NCBI RefSeq assembly: GCF_002198655.1
Contig: NZ_MWLN01000210.1
Coordinates: forward strand, 1 to 57,873
Direction of reading: 5' to 3'
DNA from: Kineosporia sp. A_224
GTDB taxonomy: Bacteria; Actinomycetota; Actinomycetes; Actinomycetales; Kineosporiaceae
DNA: 57,873 nt
The notes beneath the pieces are model-generated. The model had not been told where the DNA came from. It did not search any database and was given only the letters and a program-made list of their open reading frames with translations. Made by a program: the position numbers and the translations under genes. The number at the start of each line of letters is the position of its first letter. Position 1 is the stretch's first letter. Of the stretch, positions 24,091-32,595 are shown piece by piece.

Positions 24091-24840
24091 TCAGTCGTCG
24101 ACGCGGGTCCCCGCCCCGACGCAGATCGTCTGGGCCGCGCCGGCCTTCCAGGACACCTTCGCGCAGGTGGCGCTCGAGGTCCCGGTGTACTCCAGGTTCG
24201 TCACGACGGTGTCGTTCGGGGAGGCCGCCGCCTGCTCCTCGCCGTTGACGACGAAGACCGCGTCACCCGCGGCGCCGGTCAGCGAGAGCAGGTAGACGTA
24301 CGTCGGGGTCGCGGTGACGGTGGCCGTCGCGGTCTTCGTCCGCGTGGTCGTCGTCGTCCGCGTCGACGTCTTCGTCGTCGTGACGACCGAGCTGACCGTC
24401 TTGACGACCGTCGTCACCGCGGCGGGGGTCGTCGTCGTGGCGGCCGCCGTCGTCCCGGCCGAGCCGGTGCCGGCGGCCGCTGCCTTGCCGGAGAACGGGT
24501 TGCGGTTGGCGGGGCGGACCGCGCCGGTCGTCGGGACCGCCGTCCCGGTCGCCGTCGCGCTGCGCGTCGACCGGGCCACCGTGGCCCCGGTCGTCGTGAG
24601 GTCGTCACCGCCGCCGCCGAGGACGACGAAGGCGACCGCGCCGAGGACGACCGCGACCCCGAGTCCGGCGCCCGCGACGACGGCCTCGCGCCGGCGGTAC
24701 CAGGCGGTGGCCGCGGGACGGGCGGGCGACGGGCCGCTCTGGACCACCTCGGCCGTGCCGGGCGGGACCGGGGGCACCGGCGCCGACGGCGACCCCGCCG
24801 GGGCACCGAAGAGGGACCCGAACTGCGGCTCCTGGCTCAC
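24091..24840 (-). CDS. Type IV pilus inner-membrane protein, PilP-like candidate
   Basis: A 249-residue bitopic protein: a Pro-rich cytoplasmic start, one membrane helix at about residues 52-76 (VVAGAGLGVAVVLGAVAFVV), a long Thr-rich linker that includes RNPFSGK like the motif found in PilP/GspC proteins, and a small beta-rich C-terminal domain with two cysteines and AVFVVNGEEQAAASPND. The GTG at 24840 overlaps the pilO stop by four bases and has AGGAGG upstream. It occupies the PilP place in the pilM-N-O-P order, which is the main reason for the name; sequence similarity is weak. Confidence 0.6.
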   Translation of the reverse strand: MSQEPQFGSLFGAPAGSPSAPVPPVPPGTAEVVQSGPSPARPAATAWYRRREAVVAGAGLGVAVVLGAVAFVVLGGGGDDLTTTGATVARSTRSATATGTAVPTTGAVRPANRNPFSGKAAAAGTGSAGTTAAATTTTPAAVTTVVKTVSSVVTTTKTSTRTTTTTRTKTATATVTATPTYVYLLSLTGAAGDAVFVVNGEEQAAASPNDTVVTNLEYTGTSSATCAKVSWKAGAAQTICVGAGTRVDD

Positions 24841-25673
24841 GAGACCTCCTGCGTGGCGGTGGCGGTCGGCGCCGGGGTGGCCGTCGCCGCGGGGGCGGAG
24901 GCCGTCGGAGCGGCTGCGGGGGTCGTGCCGGGGGTCGTGCCGGGGGTTGCCGTGGACATCGGGCTCCCGGCGGTGCCGGCGGTGGTGCCGGTGCCCGTCG
25001 TGAGGACGTCGGCGCTCATCCCCGGCAGGGCGAAGACCTTGCCGGTGATCGTCACGGCGACGTTCCCGCCGGTCGCCGAGGCGTCCGCGCCGCCGGCGCT
25101 GCCGGCGGACATCTGGACGGCCGTCACGAGGAAGGCCCTCGGCATCTGGGTCTGGAGCTGCTTGAGGAACGCCACGGTCTGGAAGTAGTCGCCGTCGACG
25201 GCGATGGTGACCGGGATGGCGACGACCGTCGACCCGTCGACGGGGGTCGTCCCGGCGGCGGCGGTGGCTGCGGCGGTGGCGGCAGGCGCCGCCGCGGCCG
25301 CGCCCGGCACCGTGGTCCCGGTCGTCAGGGTCTGGCCCGGGCCGGGCGTGACGCTCGAGAGGGTCACCCCGGTGCTCTCGGACATCGTGTCGAGGTCGCG
25401 GACGAGCCGCGGCATCCCGGCGTCCGGCGGCATCTGCGCGAGGATCGAGGCGAGCTCGGCCTGGTTCTCGGGGAGCTTGGCGAACTGCGCGCGGAGCTGG
25501 GCGATCTTCACCTCGAGCAGGTCGTTCTGGCTCTGCGTCGAGGCGTTCTGGTCGCGCAGCTCGGCGGCCTCGGTGCGCTGCGGCGACACCAGGAGCAGCC
25601 AGCTCAGGCCGAGCAGGGCGACGCACAGGAGCGTCGTGCCGGCGACCCACCGGGCGGTGCGGCTCGTCAGCAT
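24837..25673 (-). CDS. pilO: Type IV pilus assembly protein PilO
   Basis: Inner-membrane alignment-complex protein that pairs with PilN. The 278-residue product has a membrane helix at residues 9-30, a coiled-coil segment (about 33-68), and a ferredoxin-like periplasmic-type domain with VDGDYFQTVAFLKQLQ and PRAFLVTAVQM typical of PilO. Ala/Thr-rich low-complexity stretches interrupt the domain and form the C-terminus. ATG at 25673 is two bases after the pilN stop. Confidence 0.85.
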   Translation of the reverse strand: MLTSRTARWVAGTTLLCVALLGLSWLLLVSPQRTEAAELRDQNASTQSQNDLLEVKIAQLRAQFAKLPENQAELASILAQMPPDAGMPRLVRDLDTMSESTGVTLSSVTPGPGQTLTTGTTVPGAAAAAPAATAAATAAAGTTPVDGSTVVAIPVTIAVDGDYFQTVAFLKQLQTQMPRAFLVTAVQMSAGSAGGADASATGGNVAVTITGKVFALPGMSADVLTTGTGTTAGTAGSPMSTATPGTTPGTTPAAAPTASAPAATATPAPTATATQEVS

Positions 25674-25675
25674 GG

Positions 25676-26389
25676 TCAGCTCGCCTTCCCGTCGAAGCGG
25701 TGCGAGAGCGCGCTGGAGTCGATGACGATCTTCGAGGAGAAGGTCACCGGGCCGTCGTCGGCGGTGCCGCCGCCGGCCGACCGGGTCGCGCTCTGCAGGG
25801 TGGAGCCGTCGAGGCCGTCGACGCTGCCCACGGACTCCAGCCACGTCGAGACGTCCGGGAACCGGTCACCGCCGCCGGTGAAGGTGACGGCGCCGAGGCC
25901 GGACGGGACGAGCGGATCGGTCGCCGTCGTCGGTGCGCCCGAGGTGTCCATGGCGACCGTGACGTTCGTCAGCGACACCGTGTCCGGCGTCGCCGCCGCG
26001 AGGTCGTCGAAGAACCGGTACCACAGGACGTCGGAGCCGAGCGCCGCCGTCCGCGCCGTCTTGGCCTGCTCGACCCGGGACAGCACCCGAGGCACGTCGG
26101 AGTACTTGGCCTCCTCGGTGTGGAGCTGGGCGGTCCGGGCGCGGGACACGTCGAGGTCCGCCTGGGCGACCTGGACCCCGTGCAGGGACCACGCGAAGGC
26201 GAGGCCGGCCACCGCGACGGTGCCGACGACGGCCCCGGCGAGCAGCTTCTGGACGCGCCGGAACGCGCGGGCGTCGAGCACCTCCCGGGGCAGGAGGTTG
26301 ACCTTGGGCACGGGGGCCCAGTCGACCCGGACCCCGCCCCCGGCCGGGGCGACGGCCTCGACCGGCTGCTGCTGGGCGTCGACGGTCAT
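25676..26389 (-). CDS. pilN: Type IV pilus assembly protein PilN
   Basis: The 237-residue product has the short cytoplasmic motif KVNLLP (residues 29-34) that docks into PilM, one membrane helix at about 50-70, a coiled coil, and a domain with WYRFFDDLAAATPDTVSLTN typical of PilN. The ATG at 26389 shares one base with the pilM stop, so the pair is translationally coupled. Confidence 0.88.
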   Translation of the reverse strand: MTVDAQQQPVEAVAPAGGGVRVDWAPVPKVNLLPREVLDARAFRRVQKLLAGAVVGTVAVAGLAFAWSLHGVQVAQADLDVSRARTAQLHTEEAKYSDVPRVLSRVEQAKTARTAALGSDVLWYRFFDDLAAATPDTVSLTNVTVAMDTSGAPTTATDPLVPSGLGAVTFTGGGDRFPDVSTWLESVGSVDGLDGSTLQSATRSAGGGTADDGPVTFSSKIVIDSSALSHRFDGKAS

Positions 26390-27438
26390 CACATGGCTCC
26401 CAGGGCGAGTCCGACCGGGACGGCCGCGAGCGGGCGGACGAAGGCGAGCTGGTTGTCGTCCAGGCCGGTCCGGCCGATCTTCAGCGAGGCGAGCGGGTCG
26501 CCCGCGACGACGGGCAGCCGGGTCGCGGCAGAGAGCCGCTCGGCGAGGCCGTCGAGCCGCGAGCCGCCGCCGGAGAGCAGGATCCGCTCCAGCGGGACGC
26601 CCGGCGTCGAGGCGGCGTAGTAGTCCAGGGAGTTGCGGATCTCGTCGACGAACTCCTGGGCGGTGGCGGTGAGCGCCTTGTTGACCGCTGCGAGGTCCTC
26701 GCTCGACCCGGTGTGGGCCGCGGTCTGCTTGAGCGCCTCGGCCTCCGCGACGGTGATGCCGAGCCGGTCGGCGACCGCGTCGGTGATGTCCTGGCCGCCC
26801 ATGAGGAGGATGCGGACGAAGCGCGGGCTCCCCGCGGAGTGGACGACGACGTTCGTCACCCGGGCACCGATGTCGATGAGCGCCTCGGTCTCGACGTCCG
26901 AGCCGGTCTGCTTGCCCATCGCCCGCAGGACGGCGAACGACGTGAGGTCGACCGAGAGTGCCGTGAGGCCGGCCTTCTCGGCGCAGCGCACGTTCGCGAG
27001 CACGGTCTCGCGGGCCGCGGCGACGAGCAGGCCGCGCAGCGCACGGGCGCCGGAGGCGTCCGTCGTCTCCTCGACGGGGAAGAAGTCGAGCACCGCCTGG
27101 TCGACGGGCATCGGCAGGAAGTCCTGCACCTGGAATGGGAGGCTGACCCGCAGCTCGTCCTTGGGCATCCACGGCAGCTCGAGCTGGCGGACGATGACCC
27201 GCTGGTTCGCCACGCCCATGACGACACGCTTGTGCGAGAAGCCCGTCGCGCTCCAGAGCTGCCGCAGCGAGGCCGTCACGGGCTCGGGGTCGACGACCTC
27301 GCCGTCGCGCACCGCACCCTCGGGGAGCACCACCTGGCCGAAGCGCTCCAGGGTGATGCCGGAGCGCCCGTAGGACAGCTCGACGGCGCGGACGACCGAG
27401 GTCCCGATGTCCAGACCGATCGCGGTTCGACCCGCCAT
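26389..27438 (-). CDS. pilM: Type IV pilus assembly protein PilM (actin-like ATPase)
   Basis: Cytoplasmic FtsA/actin-like protein that binds PilN. The 349-residue product has phosphate-binding loops AIGLDIGTSVVRAVELS and EALIDIGARVTNVVV, the ILLSGGGSRLDGLAERL adenosine motif, and the PilM-typical LELPWMPKDELRVSLPFQVQDFLP. ATG at 27438 has GGAGGGG upstream. It begins the PilMNOP unit, whose promoter candidate is at 27497-27523. Confidence 0.93.
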   Translation of the reverse strand: MAGRTAIGLDIGTSVVRAVELSYGRSGITLERFGQVVLPEGAVRDGEVVDPEPVTASLRQLWSATGFSHKRVVMGVANQRVIVRQLELPWMPKDELRVSLPFQVQDFLPMPVDQAVLDFFPVEETTDASGARALRGLLVAAARETVLANVRCAEKAGLTALSVDLTSFAVLRAMGKQTGSDVETEALIDIGARVTNVVVHSAGSPRFVRILLMGGQDITDAVADRLGITVAEAEALKQTAAHTGSSEDLAAVNKALTATAQEFVDEIRNSLDYYAASTPGVPLERILLSGGGSRLDGLAERLSAATRLPVVAGDPLASLKIGRTGLDDNQLAFVRPLAAVPVGLALGAM

Positions 27439-27496
27439 GAATGATCCCCTCCGTGGAATCGGCCCGGCGCGGTTGGCACCGGGCTCACGAGTCCAG

Positions 27497-27523
27497 ATCG
27501 GGTCCGGAGGACGACCGCTTGAG
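27497..27523 (-). promoter_or_regulatory. FliA/WhiG-like promoter candidate for pilM-N-O-P
   Basis: Minus strand CTCA (27523-27520), continuing as CTCAAGCGG, then 17 bases from the end of CTCA to CCCGAT (27502-27497). The -10 end is 58 bases before the pilM ATG. One of six sites of the same form in the window; this one has C instead of G at the first -10 position. Confidence 0.6.
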
Positions 27524-27697
27524 GCGTCGGCCCCGCCCACTAGCCCGGGAGGGGCACGCTTCGTCCGATCGGCGGAGCGCCCGTCTCACGAAGGGTCACC
27601 GCGCTGGTCCCGACGAGGACGTGGCGTCGCTGGGGGCCGGGCGGGGTCCAGCAGCGCAGAGCGTAGCCGCGAGGGGCCGGGCGGGGGCCTGTGCGGA

Positions 27698-28474
27698 TCA
27701 GGCGAGGCCGGCCGCGCGCAGGTACGCCCCGGCGACGTCCGCGCCCCAGACCGCGCCGAGCCAGGCCCCGACGATCATGTACGGCCCGTACGGGATCTGG
27801 GTCTTGAGCGACCCCCGGCCCACGACCATGATCGCGATGCCGGCGAGGCCGCCGACGAGGAAGGCGAAGAACGCCCCGGTGACGAGCTCGGACCAGCCGA
27901 GCCAGCCGAGGTACATCCCGAGCACCCCGGCGAGGCGGACGTCCCCGTAGCCCATCCCCTGCGGGTAGACCGCGTGCAGGAGCCGGTAGAACAGCCACAG
28001 CACCGCGCCGCCGGCGAGCATCCGGACGACGGACGACGTGTCCCGCGCCGCCAGGCTCGCGGCCCCCAGGAGCACCGCGGCGACCGGGTAGGACCGCGCG
28101 ACGATGACGTACGGCAGCCGGAACGTGTCGATGTCGATGAGCGCCAGCGCGATGCTGATCGCCGCGAGGAAGAGGAACGCGGGGAGCACGGCGACCCAGC
28201 CCAGCCACCAGCCGACGAGCGCGAACGCCACGGCCGTCCCGGCCTCGACGAGCGGGTAGCGCACCGAGACCGGCTCCCCGCAGCACCGGGCGCGGCCGCG
28301 CAGGAGCAGCCAGGAGACGACGGGGACGTTGTCCCGCGGCGCGATCGGGGTGTCGCACCGCGGGCACGCGCTCGGCGGGCTGACCACCGACCGGTCCACG
28401 GGCACGCGCGCGACGACGACGTTGAGGAACGACCCCACGAGCAGGCCCAGGACGCCGCAGACCGCGATCAGCAC
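27698..28474 (-). CDS. pilD: Prepilin peptidase / N-methyltransferase PilD
   Basis: Membrane aspartate protease that cleaves and methylates prepilins. The 258-residue product has about seven or eight hydrophobic segments, catalytic aspartates in ALIDIDTFRLP and QGMGYGDVRLAG, and the N-terminal GSFLNVVVARVP. In the zinc-binding cytoplasmic loop the first CxxC (CPRC) is present but the second is altered to GRARCCGE, where the usual form is C-x-x-C. The 224-base gap up to the pilM promoter holds no gene. Confidence 0.92.
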   Translation of the reverse strand: MLIAVCGVLGLLVGSFLNVVVARVPVDRSVVSPPSACPRCDTPIAPRDNVPVVSWLLLRGRARCCGEPVSVRYPLVEAGTAVAFALVGWWLGWVAVLPAFLFLAAISIALALIDIDTFRLPYVIVARSYPVAAVLLGAASLAARDTSSVVRMLAGGAVLWLFYRLLHAVYPQGMGYGDVRLAGVLGMYLGWLGWSELVTGAFFAFLVGGLAGIAIMVVGRGSLKTQIPYGPYMIVGAWLGAVWGADVAGAYLRAAGLA

Positions 28475-28528
28475 GCCGAGAACCGTAGTGGACGGCTGCG
28501 GTGCGTCACGCCCCGGTCACCGGACCCG

Positions 28529-30322
28529 TCACTTGTCCGTGACCGTGACGACCTGCCACGGCGTCGCCGCCGGCTTGAGGAAGTAGGGCGGCTGGAGGTT
28601 CTTCAGCCGCTGGTCGTAGACGTAGTTCTTGAGGTAGCCGCTCGTCGGGCCGCCGGAGTTGCCGGTGCCGACCGGGCCCCGGTACCGCTGCGAGATCGAG
28701 CCGAGCACGTTGAGCTTGGACGAGGTCGACGACGTCGACGACAGCGCCGCGCCGTACTGCCAGTTCTGCACGAGGAAGCTGTGCCGCAGCGAGAGCACCG
28801 CCGCCTGGATCGTGTGGACGCTCGAGGACGACGACAGCAGGTTGTTCCCCGAGGAGTCGACCGGGTGGTAGACCCAGACGTAGCTGCCGGCGACGAGGCC
28901 GACCATGTCCGTCCCGGTGGCGCCGTCCGAGGCGAGCACGTCCCCGGTGACGACGACGTCGTCCTTCGCGGCGACGGTCACCTGGCCGTCCACGGTGCCC
29001 TGGACGACGGCGGTGCCGCGGCCGCAGGAGTAGTCGGTCGTGATCCCGCCGGTCCACTCCCCCGACCGCGGGACGGTCATCTTCGAGGTGTCGACGCTGC
29101 CGCACGTCGCGGTGTCGTTGACGTAGACGACGGGCGGGACCGCCTTGGTCTGGACGTTGCCGCGGTTGGAGGTGTCGAGGCAGCGCGACGGGGCGTTCGT
29201 CGTCGACGGGCTGTAGACCTGCATCGTGCTGCCCTGGAACGTGATCCGGGTCTGGCCGGTGTAGAGGCAGCCCGGGCCGGCGGCCGCCGACGGGTCGTCG
29301 ATCCGCGGCTCGACGTACTTGAGGAGCTCGGAGTTGCCGTTCGGCATCGCCAGCGGTGCGGCGTAGACCGGCCAGTAGCCCTGCGTCCCGCCGGACGACA
29401 GCAGCGGCTGGCCGCTGTTCCACCAGCGCCGGGACGGGTCCGGCGGGTTGGTCCAGCTCGACTCGGTGACCGGGTCGGTGAAGAGCGGGCTGCCGCCGAC
29501 CTGCAGGGCGTCGTTGCTGTGCAGCGGCCCCTGGACGATGTCGCCGGACGCCCACTGGATCTCCAGGCAGCTGAACCCCGCGACGGTGCCGGTGCTGACG
29601 ACGGTCCCGGTGAGGGTGTTCGACCAGGTGTCGAGGACCCGGACCGGGTACGAGGCGGCCGCGTACGTGGGAGCGGACCGGCCCGCGTAGTAGTAGCCCC
29701 CGCAGGCGACGGGCACCCCGGTCCCCTCGTCCACGTAGCGGTACCGGGTGCCGGACGTGCCGCTGTTCCAGTAGGCGCTGCCGTTCACGGTCACCGAGGT
29801 CCGCGCGTAGAACAGCTCCGGGTCGAGGACCTCGACGTCGCTGAAGTAGATGAACCGCAGGAACCCCTTGGGCTGCAACGTCGCCGTGAGCGTCCGGCTC
29901 ACCGGCGCGGCGCCCGCGCCGGGGCTCGACGTCCCGGTGGCCTGCAGCCGGATCACGCCGTTGCGCGCGGTGTCCTCGGCCGTCGACAGGAGCTGGTACC
30001 GGTAGGACGCCGCCCGGCCGGCCGAGCCCTGGATCGTCCGGCCGGTCGTGAACGCCGGGTTCGCGGAGTCGGCGCCGAGGGTCCAGTAGCTGTCGTTCGC
30101 GGTGAGCCGCGCGACGTACTCGTCGATCCCGGCCTGCGCCGCGGCGACGGCCGCCTTGGCGTCCTGGTCGGTGCGGGCCTTCGGCGCCTGCCCGATGACG
30201 AGCGCGAGCGAGGAGAGCAGGAAGAGCGTGACGACCGCCATCGTGCCGAGCACGGTGACGAGCGCGACGCCCTCGTCGGCGGCGTGCAGGCGGCGCATCG
30301 GGCGGCCCGTTCGCTGACGCAT
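28529..30322 (-). CDS. Large PilX-like pilus-associated protein with prepilin-type N-terminus
   Basis: The 597-residue protein starts with a prepilin-like leader: cleavage is expected after Gly18 in ADEGVALVTVLG, followed by a hydrophobic helix. Position 5 of the mature form is Thr, not the usual Glu. The large extracellular part is rich in Ser, Thr, Gly and Tyr, with a few scattered cysteines (CGGYYY, FSCLEIQ, GPGCLYT, ATCGSVD, DYSCGRG) and beta-repeat-like segments. The ATG has GGAGGGG just before the stop of the upstream minor pilin gene. It sits in a minor pilin operon, so a role at the pilus tip or in adhesion is plausible; no enzymatic motif was seen. Confidence 0.7.
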   Translation of the reverse strand: MRQRTGRPMRRLHAADEGVALVTVLGTMAVVTLFLLSSLALVIGQAPKARTDQDAKAAVAAAQAGIDEYVARLTANDSYWTLGADSANPAFTTGRTIQGSAGRAASYRYQLLSTAEDTARNGVIRLQATGTSSPGAGAAPVSRTLTATLQPKGFLRFIYFSDVEVLDPELFYARTSVTVNGSAYWNSGTSGTRYRYVDEGTGVPVACGGYYYAGRSAPTYAAASYPVRVLDTWSNTLTGTVVSTGTVAGFSCLEIQWASGDIVQGPLHSNDALQVGGSPLFTDPVTESSWTNPPDPSRRWWNSGQPLLSSGGTQGYWPVYAAPLAMPNGNSELLKYVEPRIDDPSAAAGPGCLYTGQTRITFQGSTMQVYSPSTTNAPSRCLDTSNRGNVQTKAVPPVVYVNDTATCGSVDTSKMTVPRSGEWTGGITTDYSCGRGTAVVQGTVDGQVTVAAKDDVVVTGDVLASDGATGTDMVGLVAGSYVWVYHPVDSSGNNLLSSSSSVHTIQAAVLSLRHSFLVQNWQYGAALSSTSSTSSKLNVLGSISQRYRGPVGTGNSGGPTSGYLKNYVYDQRLKNLQPPYFLKPAATPWQVVTVTDK

Positions 30323-30325
30323 CGG

Positions 30326-31042
30326 CTACACCCCTCCGGAGTCGGTGAGGACGTTGGACAGCGTCACCCGGGTGAGCAGCGGCGCCCCGGGCACCTCCGG
30401 GTGCTTCGGGTCGGTCACGGTGAGGCCGACCTCGATGCTCTGGACGGCGCGCAGGTCCGTGCTCGCGAGCGCCCCGGAGACCAGGGCGACCGGTGCGGTG
30501 TCGACGCCGCCCTGGGCGAGGACGGCGGTCGCGTAGTACCGGTAGGCGGGCGGGGTCGTCGTCCGGGCCAGGCACACCGGGGTGCCGGACGGCGTCCAGG
30601 TCCAGAACGGGCCGGTGACCGCCGGGGCGGTCACCGCGACGCCCGGGGTGATCCGGCGCGTCACGCACGTGCCGTCCCAGCCGAGCTCGACGAGCGAGGC
30701 CACCGTGTCGGTGCTCTGCGGGGTGCCGGACCGGTTGAGCAGCGCGTAGAACGTCACCGACGTCGCGGTGCCCTGGACGAGGGCGGCGGACTGGCCCTTG
30801 GGCCGGACCGCGGTCCGCAGGCTGCGGCTGACGGCCTCGCCGACGATCCGGGTGTCGGCCGACGTCCCCACCCGGACGGCGACCGAGCGCGAGGCGTTCA
30901 TCGTCCCGATCGCGACCGTGGCGACCCCGACGAGGACGACGGACCCGACCGCCGCCGTGACGGCGAGCTCGACGACGGAGACGCCGGCGTCGCCGCGGCG
31001 TCCCGGTCGGCCCGTGAGTCTGCGGGCGAGGCGGCGGATCAC
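30326..31042 (-). CDS. Minor prepilin, PilW/PulJ-like
   Basis: The 238-residue product has a basic leader, cleavage site after Gly20 (DAG-VSVVELAVTA) with Glu at mature position 5, then a hydrophobic helix and a globular domain with two cysteines (GTCVTR, TPVCLAR). The GTG at 31042 overlaps the upstream minor pilin stop by four bases. The family place PilW is inferred from operon position and length. Confidence 0.75.
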   Translation of the reverse strand: MIRRLARRLTGRPGRRGDAGVSVVELAVTAAVGSVVLVGVATVAIGTMNASRSVAVRVGTSADTRIVGEAVSRSLRTAVRPKGQSAALVQGTATSVTFYALLNRSGTPQSTDTVASLVELGWDGTCVTRRITPGVAVTAPAVTGPFWTWTPSGTPVCLARTTTPPAYRYYATAVLAQGGVDTAPVALVSGALASTDLRAVQSIEVGLTVTDPKHPEVPGAPLLTRVTLSNVLTDSGGV

Positions 31043-32301
31043 GCGGTCACCGTCAGCACGACGGTCTTCGGGCCGGACGTGTCGAGCGAGGCCGTGACCG
31101 GGGCGACCCCGTTCGCGACGGTGAACGTCCAGGTCCCGGCGGGCAGCAGGACGCCGGTCCCCCCGCCGGTCGTCGCGGGGAGCACGAAGGTCTCACCGGT
31201 GGTGCAGCGCTGCCCGAGTCCGGCGGCGTCCGCGGCGTGCGTCGCCGTGACGACCCGGCCGGCCAGGCTCGTACCGAGGAGGCTGCGGACGTCCACGAGG
31301 ACCGAGCCGGTCCGCACGGAGACGCTCGTGCCGTCGGACGCCGCCGGCGAGAGGTCGACCGTCGTCACGGCGCCGCTGATCGTCTTCACGTCGGCGCACG
31401 TCCCGGCCCAGACGTCGTACACGGTCGGGAAGAGGTGCTCGGCGGTGCCCGGGAGCGCCGTCACGCAGCCGACGGCCGCCCCGGTGCAGACCGGGTAGGC
31501 GGTCTCGGAGACGTAGCTGCTGCGCAGCACCGTCCGCAGCCCGGCCGGCGCGGTGAAGCCCGTCGGCCCGTCGAGCACGAGCTGGGCCGAGCGCGCGGTG
31601 TCGTAGAGCAGCGTGCCGCGGGCGATCGTGCCCGCCGAGACGCCGAGGCTCGTGAGCGTGCTCGCCTGCGCGTTCGTCGTCCCGACGTAGCCGCCCGCGT
31701 CGACGGCCGCGGTGTACGCGCCCGGGGCCAGGCTCGTGAAGACGGCGCAGCCGTCCTCGCCGGTCGTCGTCGTCGCACCCCCCGGGGAGAGCGTCACGAC
31801 GACGTCGGACACCGCGGCACCGCTCGCGCCGACGACCGACACCGCGACCGAGCCGGACGCCGTGTCGAGGCCGTCGGTGCCGATGCCGACCGCCTTGAGG
31901 GTGTCGGCCCGGACCGCCTTGACCTGCCCCATCCCGGGCCACGTCACGGTCACGGTCACGAGCTTGTAGGCCAGCCCGGCGGCGCTCGCGGTGCAGACGC
32001 TCGACGTGGCGTCGGAGGGGACGTAGGTGGCCGTCTGCTTGACCGTGTACGTCACGCCGCCGACGGTCTCGGTGCGGGTCGTGAGGCCGTCCGGGATGTC
32101 GACGGCGCGCTGCGAGCGGGCCGACTCGATCTGGCGGTCGGCGAGGTTCGCGGCGACGACCCGGCGGTCGTTCGAGGCGAGCAGGCCCGTCGTCCGCAGC
32201 ACGAGGCCGAGCGCCACCGTCACGAGGATGCTGAACACGCTCATGGCGACGAGGACCTCGGCGAGAGTGAACCCACCGTCCGGCCGGCCTCGTCGCGGCA
32301 T
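31039..32301 (-). CDS. Minor prepilin, PilV-like, with carboxypeptidase-regulatory-like domain
   Basis: The 420-residue product has cleavage after Gly10 (DGG-FTLAEVLVAM) with Glu at mature position 5. After the pilin helix and a short pilin domain, about residues 151-205 (SVAVSVVGASGAAVSDVVVT, then EDGCAVFTSLAPGAYTAAV) look like a CnaB/carboxypeptidase-regulatory beta-sandwich; more beta-rich sequence follows to the C-terminus. A usual PilV has under 200 residues. ATG at 32301 has a GAGGGGGAG ribosome binding site. First gene of the minor pilin operon. Confidence 0.75.
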   Translation of the reverse strand: MPRRGRPDGGFTLAEVLVAMSVFSILVTVALGLVLRTTGLLASNDRRVVAANLADRQIESARSQRAVDIPDGLTTRTETVGGVTYTVKQTATYVPSDATSSVCTASAAGLAYKLVTVTVTWPGMGQVKAVRADTLKAVGIGTDGLDTASGSVAVSVVGASGAAVSDVVVTLSPGGATTTTGEDGCAVFTSLAPGAYTAAVDAGGYVGTTNAQASTLTSLGVSAGTIARGTLLYDTARSAQLVLDGPTGFTAPAGLRTVLRSSYVSETAYPVCTGAAVGCVTALPGTAEHLFPTVYDVWAGTCADVKTISGAVTTVDLSPAASDGTSVSVRTGSVLVDVRSLLGTSLAGRVVTATHAADAAGLGQRCTTGETFVLPATTGGGTGVLLPAGTWTFTVANGVAPVTASLDTSGPKTVVLTVTA

Positions 32302-32372
32302 GTGCTCCCCCTCGTGGACAGTCCTGCGGCCGGGACGCGACGGTGCTGCGCCCGCGCCGTCCCGGCTGCGTC

Positions 32373-32399
32373 ATCGACCGGACCGGGCGATCCCTTGAG
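32373..32399 (-). promoter_or_regulatory. FliA/WhiG-like promoter candidate for the minor pilin operon
   Basis: Minus strand CTCA (32399-32396) in CCTCAAGGG, 17 bases, then GTCGAT (32378-32373), 71 bases before the ATG of the first minor pilin gene. Same form as the sites before pilB, pilT, pilA, pilM and the 84-residue protein gene. Confidence 0.65.
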
Positions 32400-32510
32400 G
32401 CCGGTCACCGGGGTGCGCCCGGCCGGCCTCCCGCCGTCCGTGGGTACCGTGACGGACGGCGACGGCCACCGGGGTGACCGCCGGGATGCGCGCCGACCTG
32501 TTGCGCTGCA

Positions 32511-32555
32511 ACGCCTCAGGGGCGACTCCCCCTGCGGGAGTCGCCCCTGAGGCGT
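32511..32555. terminator. Strong terminator downstream of pilA
   Basis: A perfect 20-bp inverted repeat (32511-32530 and 32536-32555) with a five-base loop CCTGC lies 40 bases after the pilA stop. It separates pilA from the minor pilin operon, which has its own promoter candidate further down. Confidence 0.8.
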
Positions 32556-32595
32556 GGTCTGCGGCCGCCAGGGCCGCAAGGTCACCGGACCGAGG

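Noticed and set aside
27540-27620. GCCGAT between pilD and pilM as a second promoter for pilM
   Set aside because: The sequence 16-17 bases upstream is CTTC and not CTCA/TTCA, and the better site at 27497-27523 is closer to the gene.
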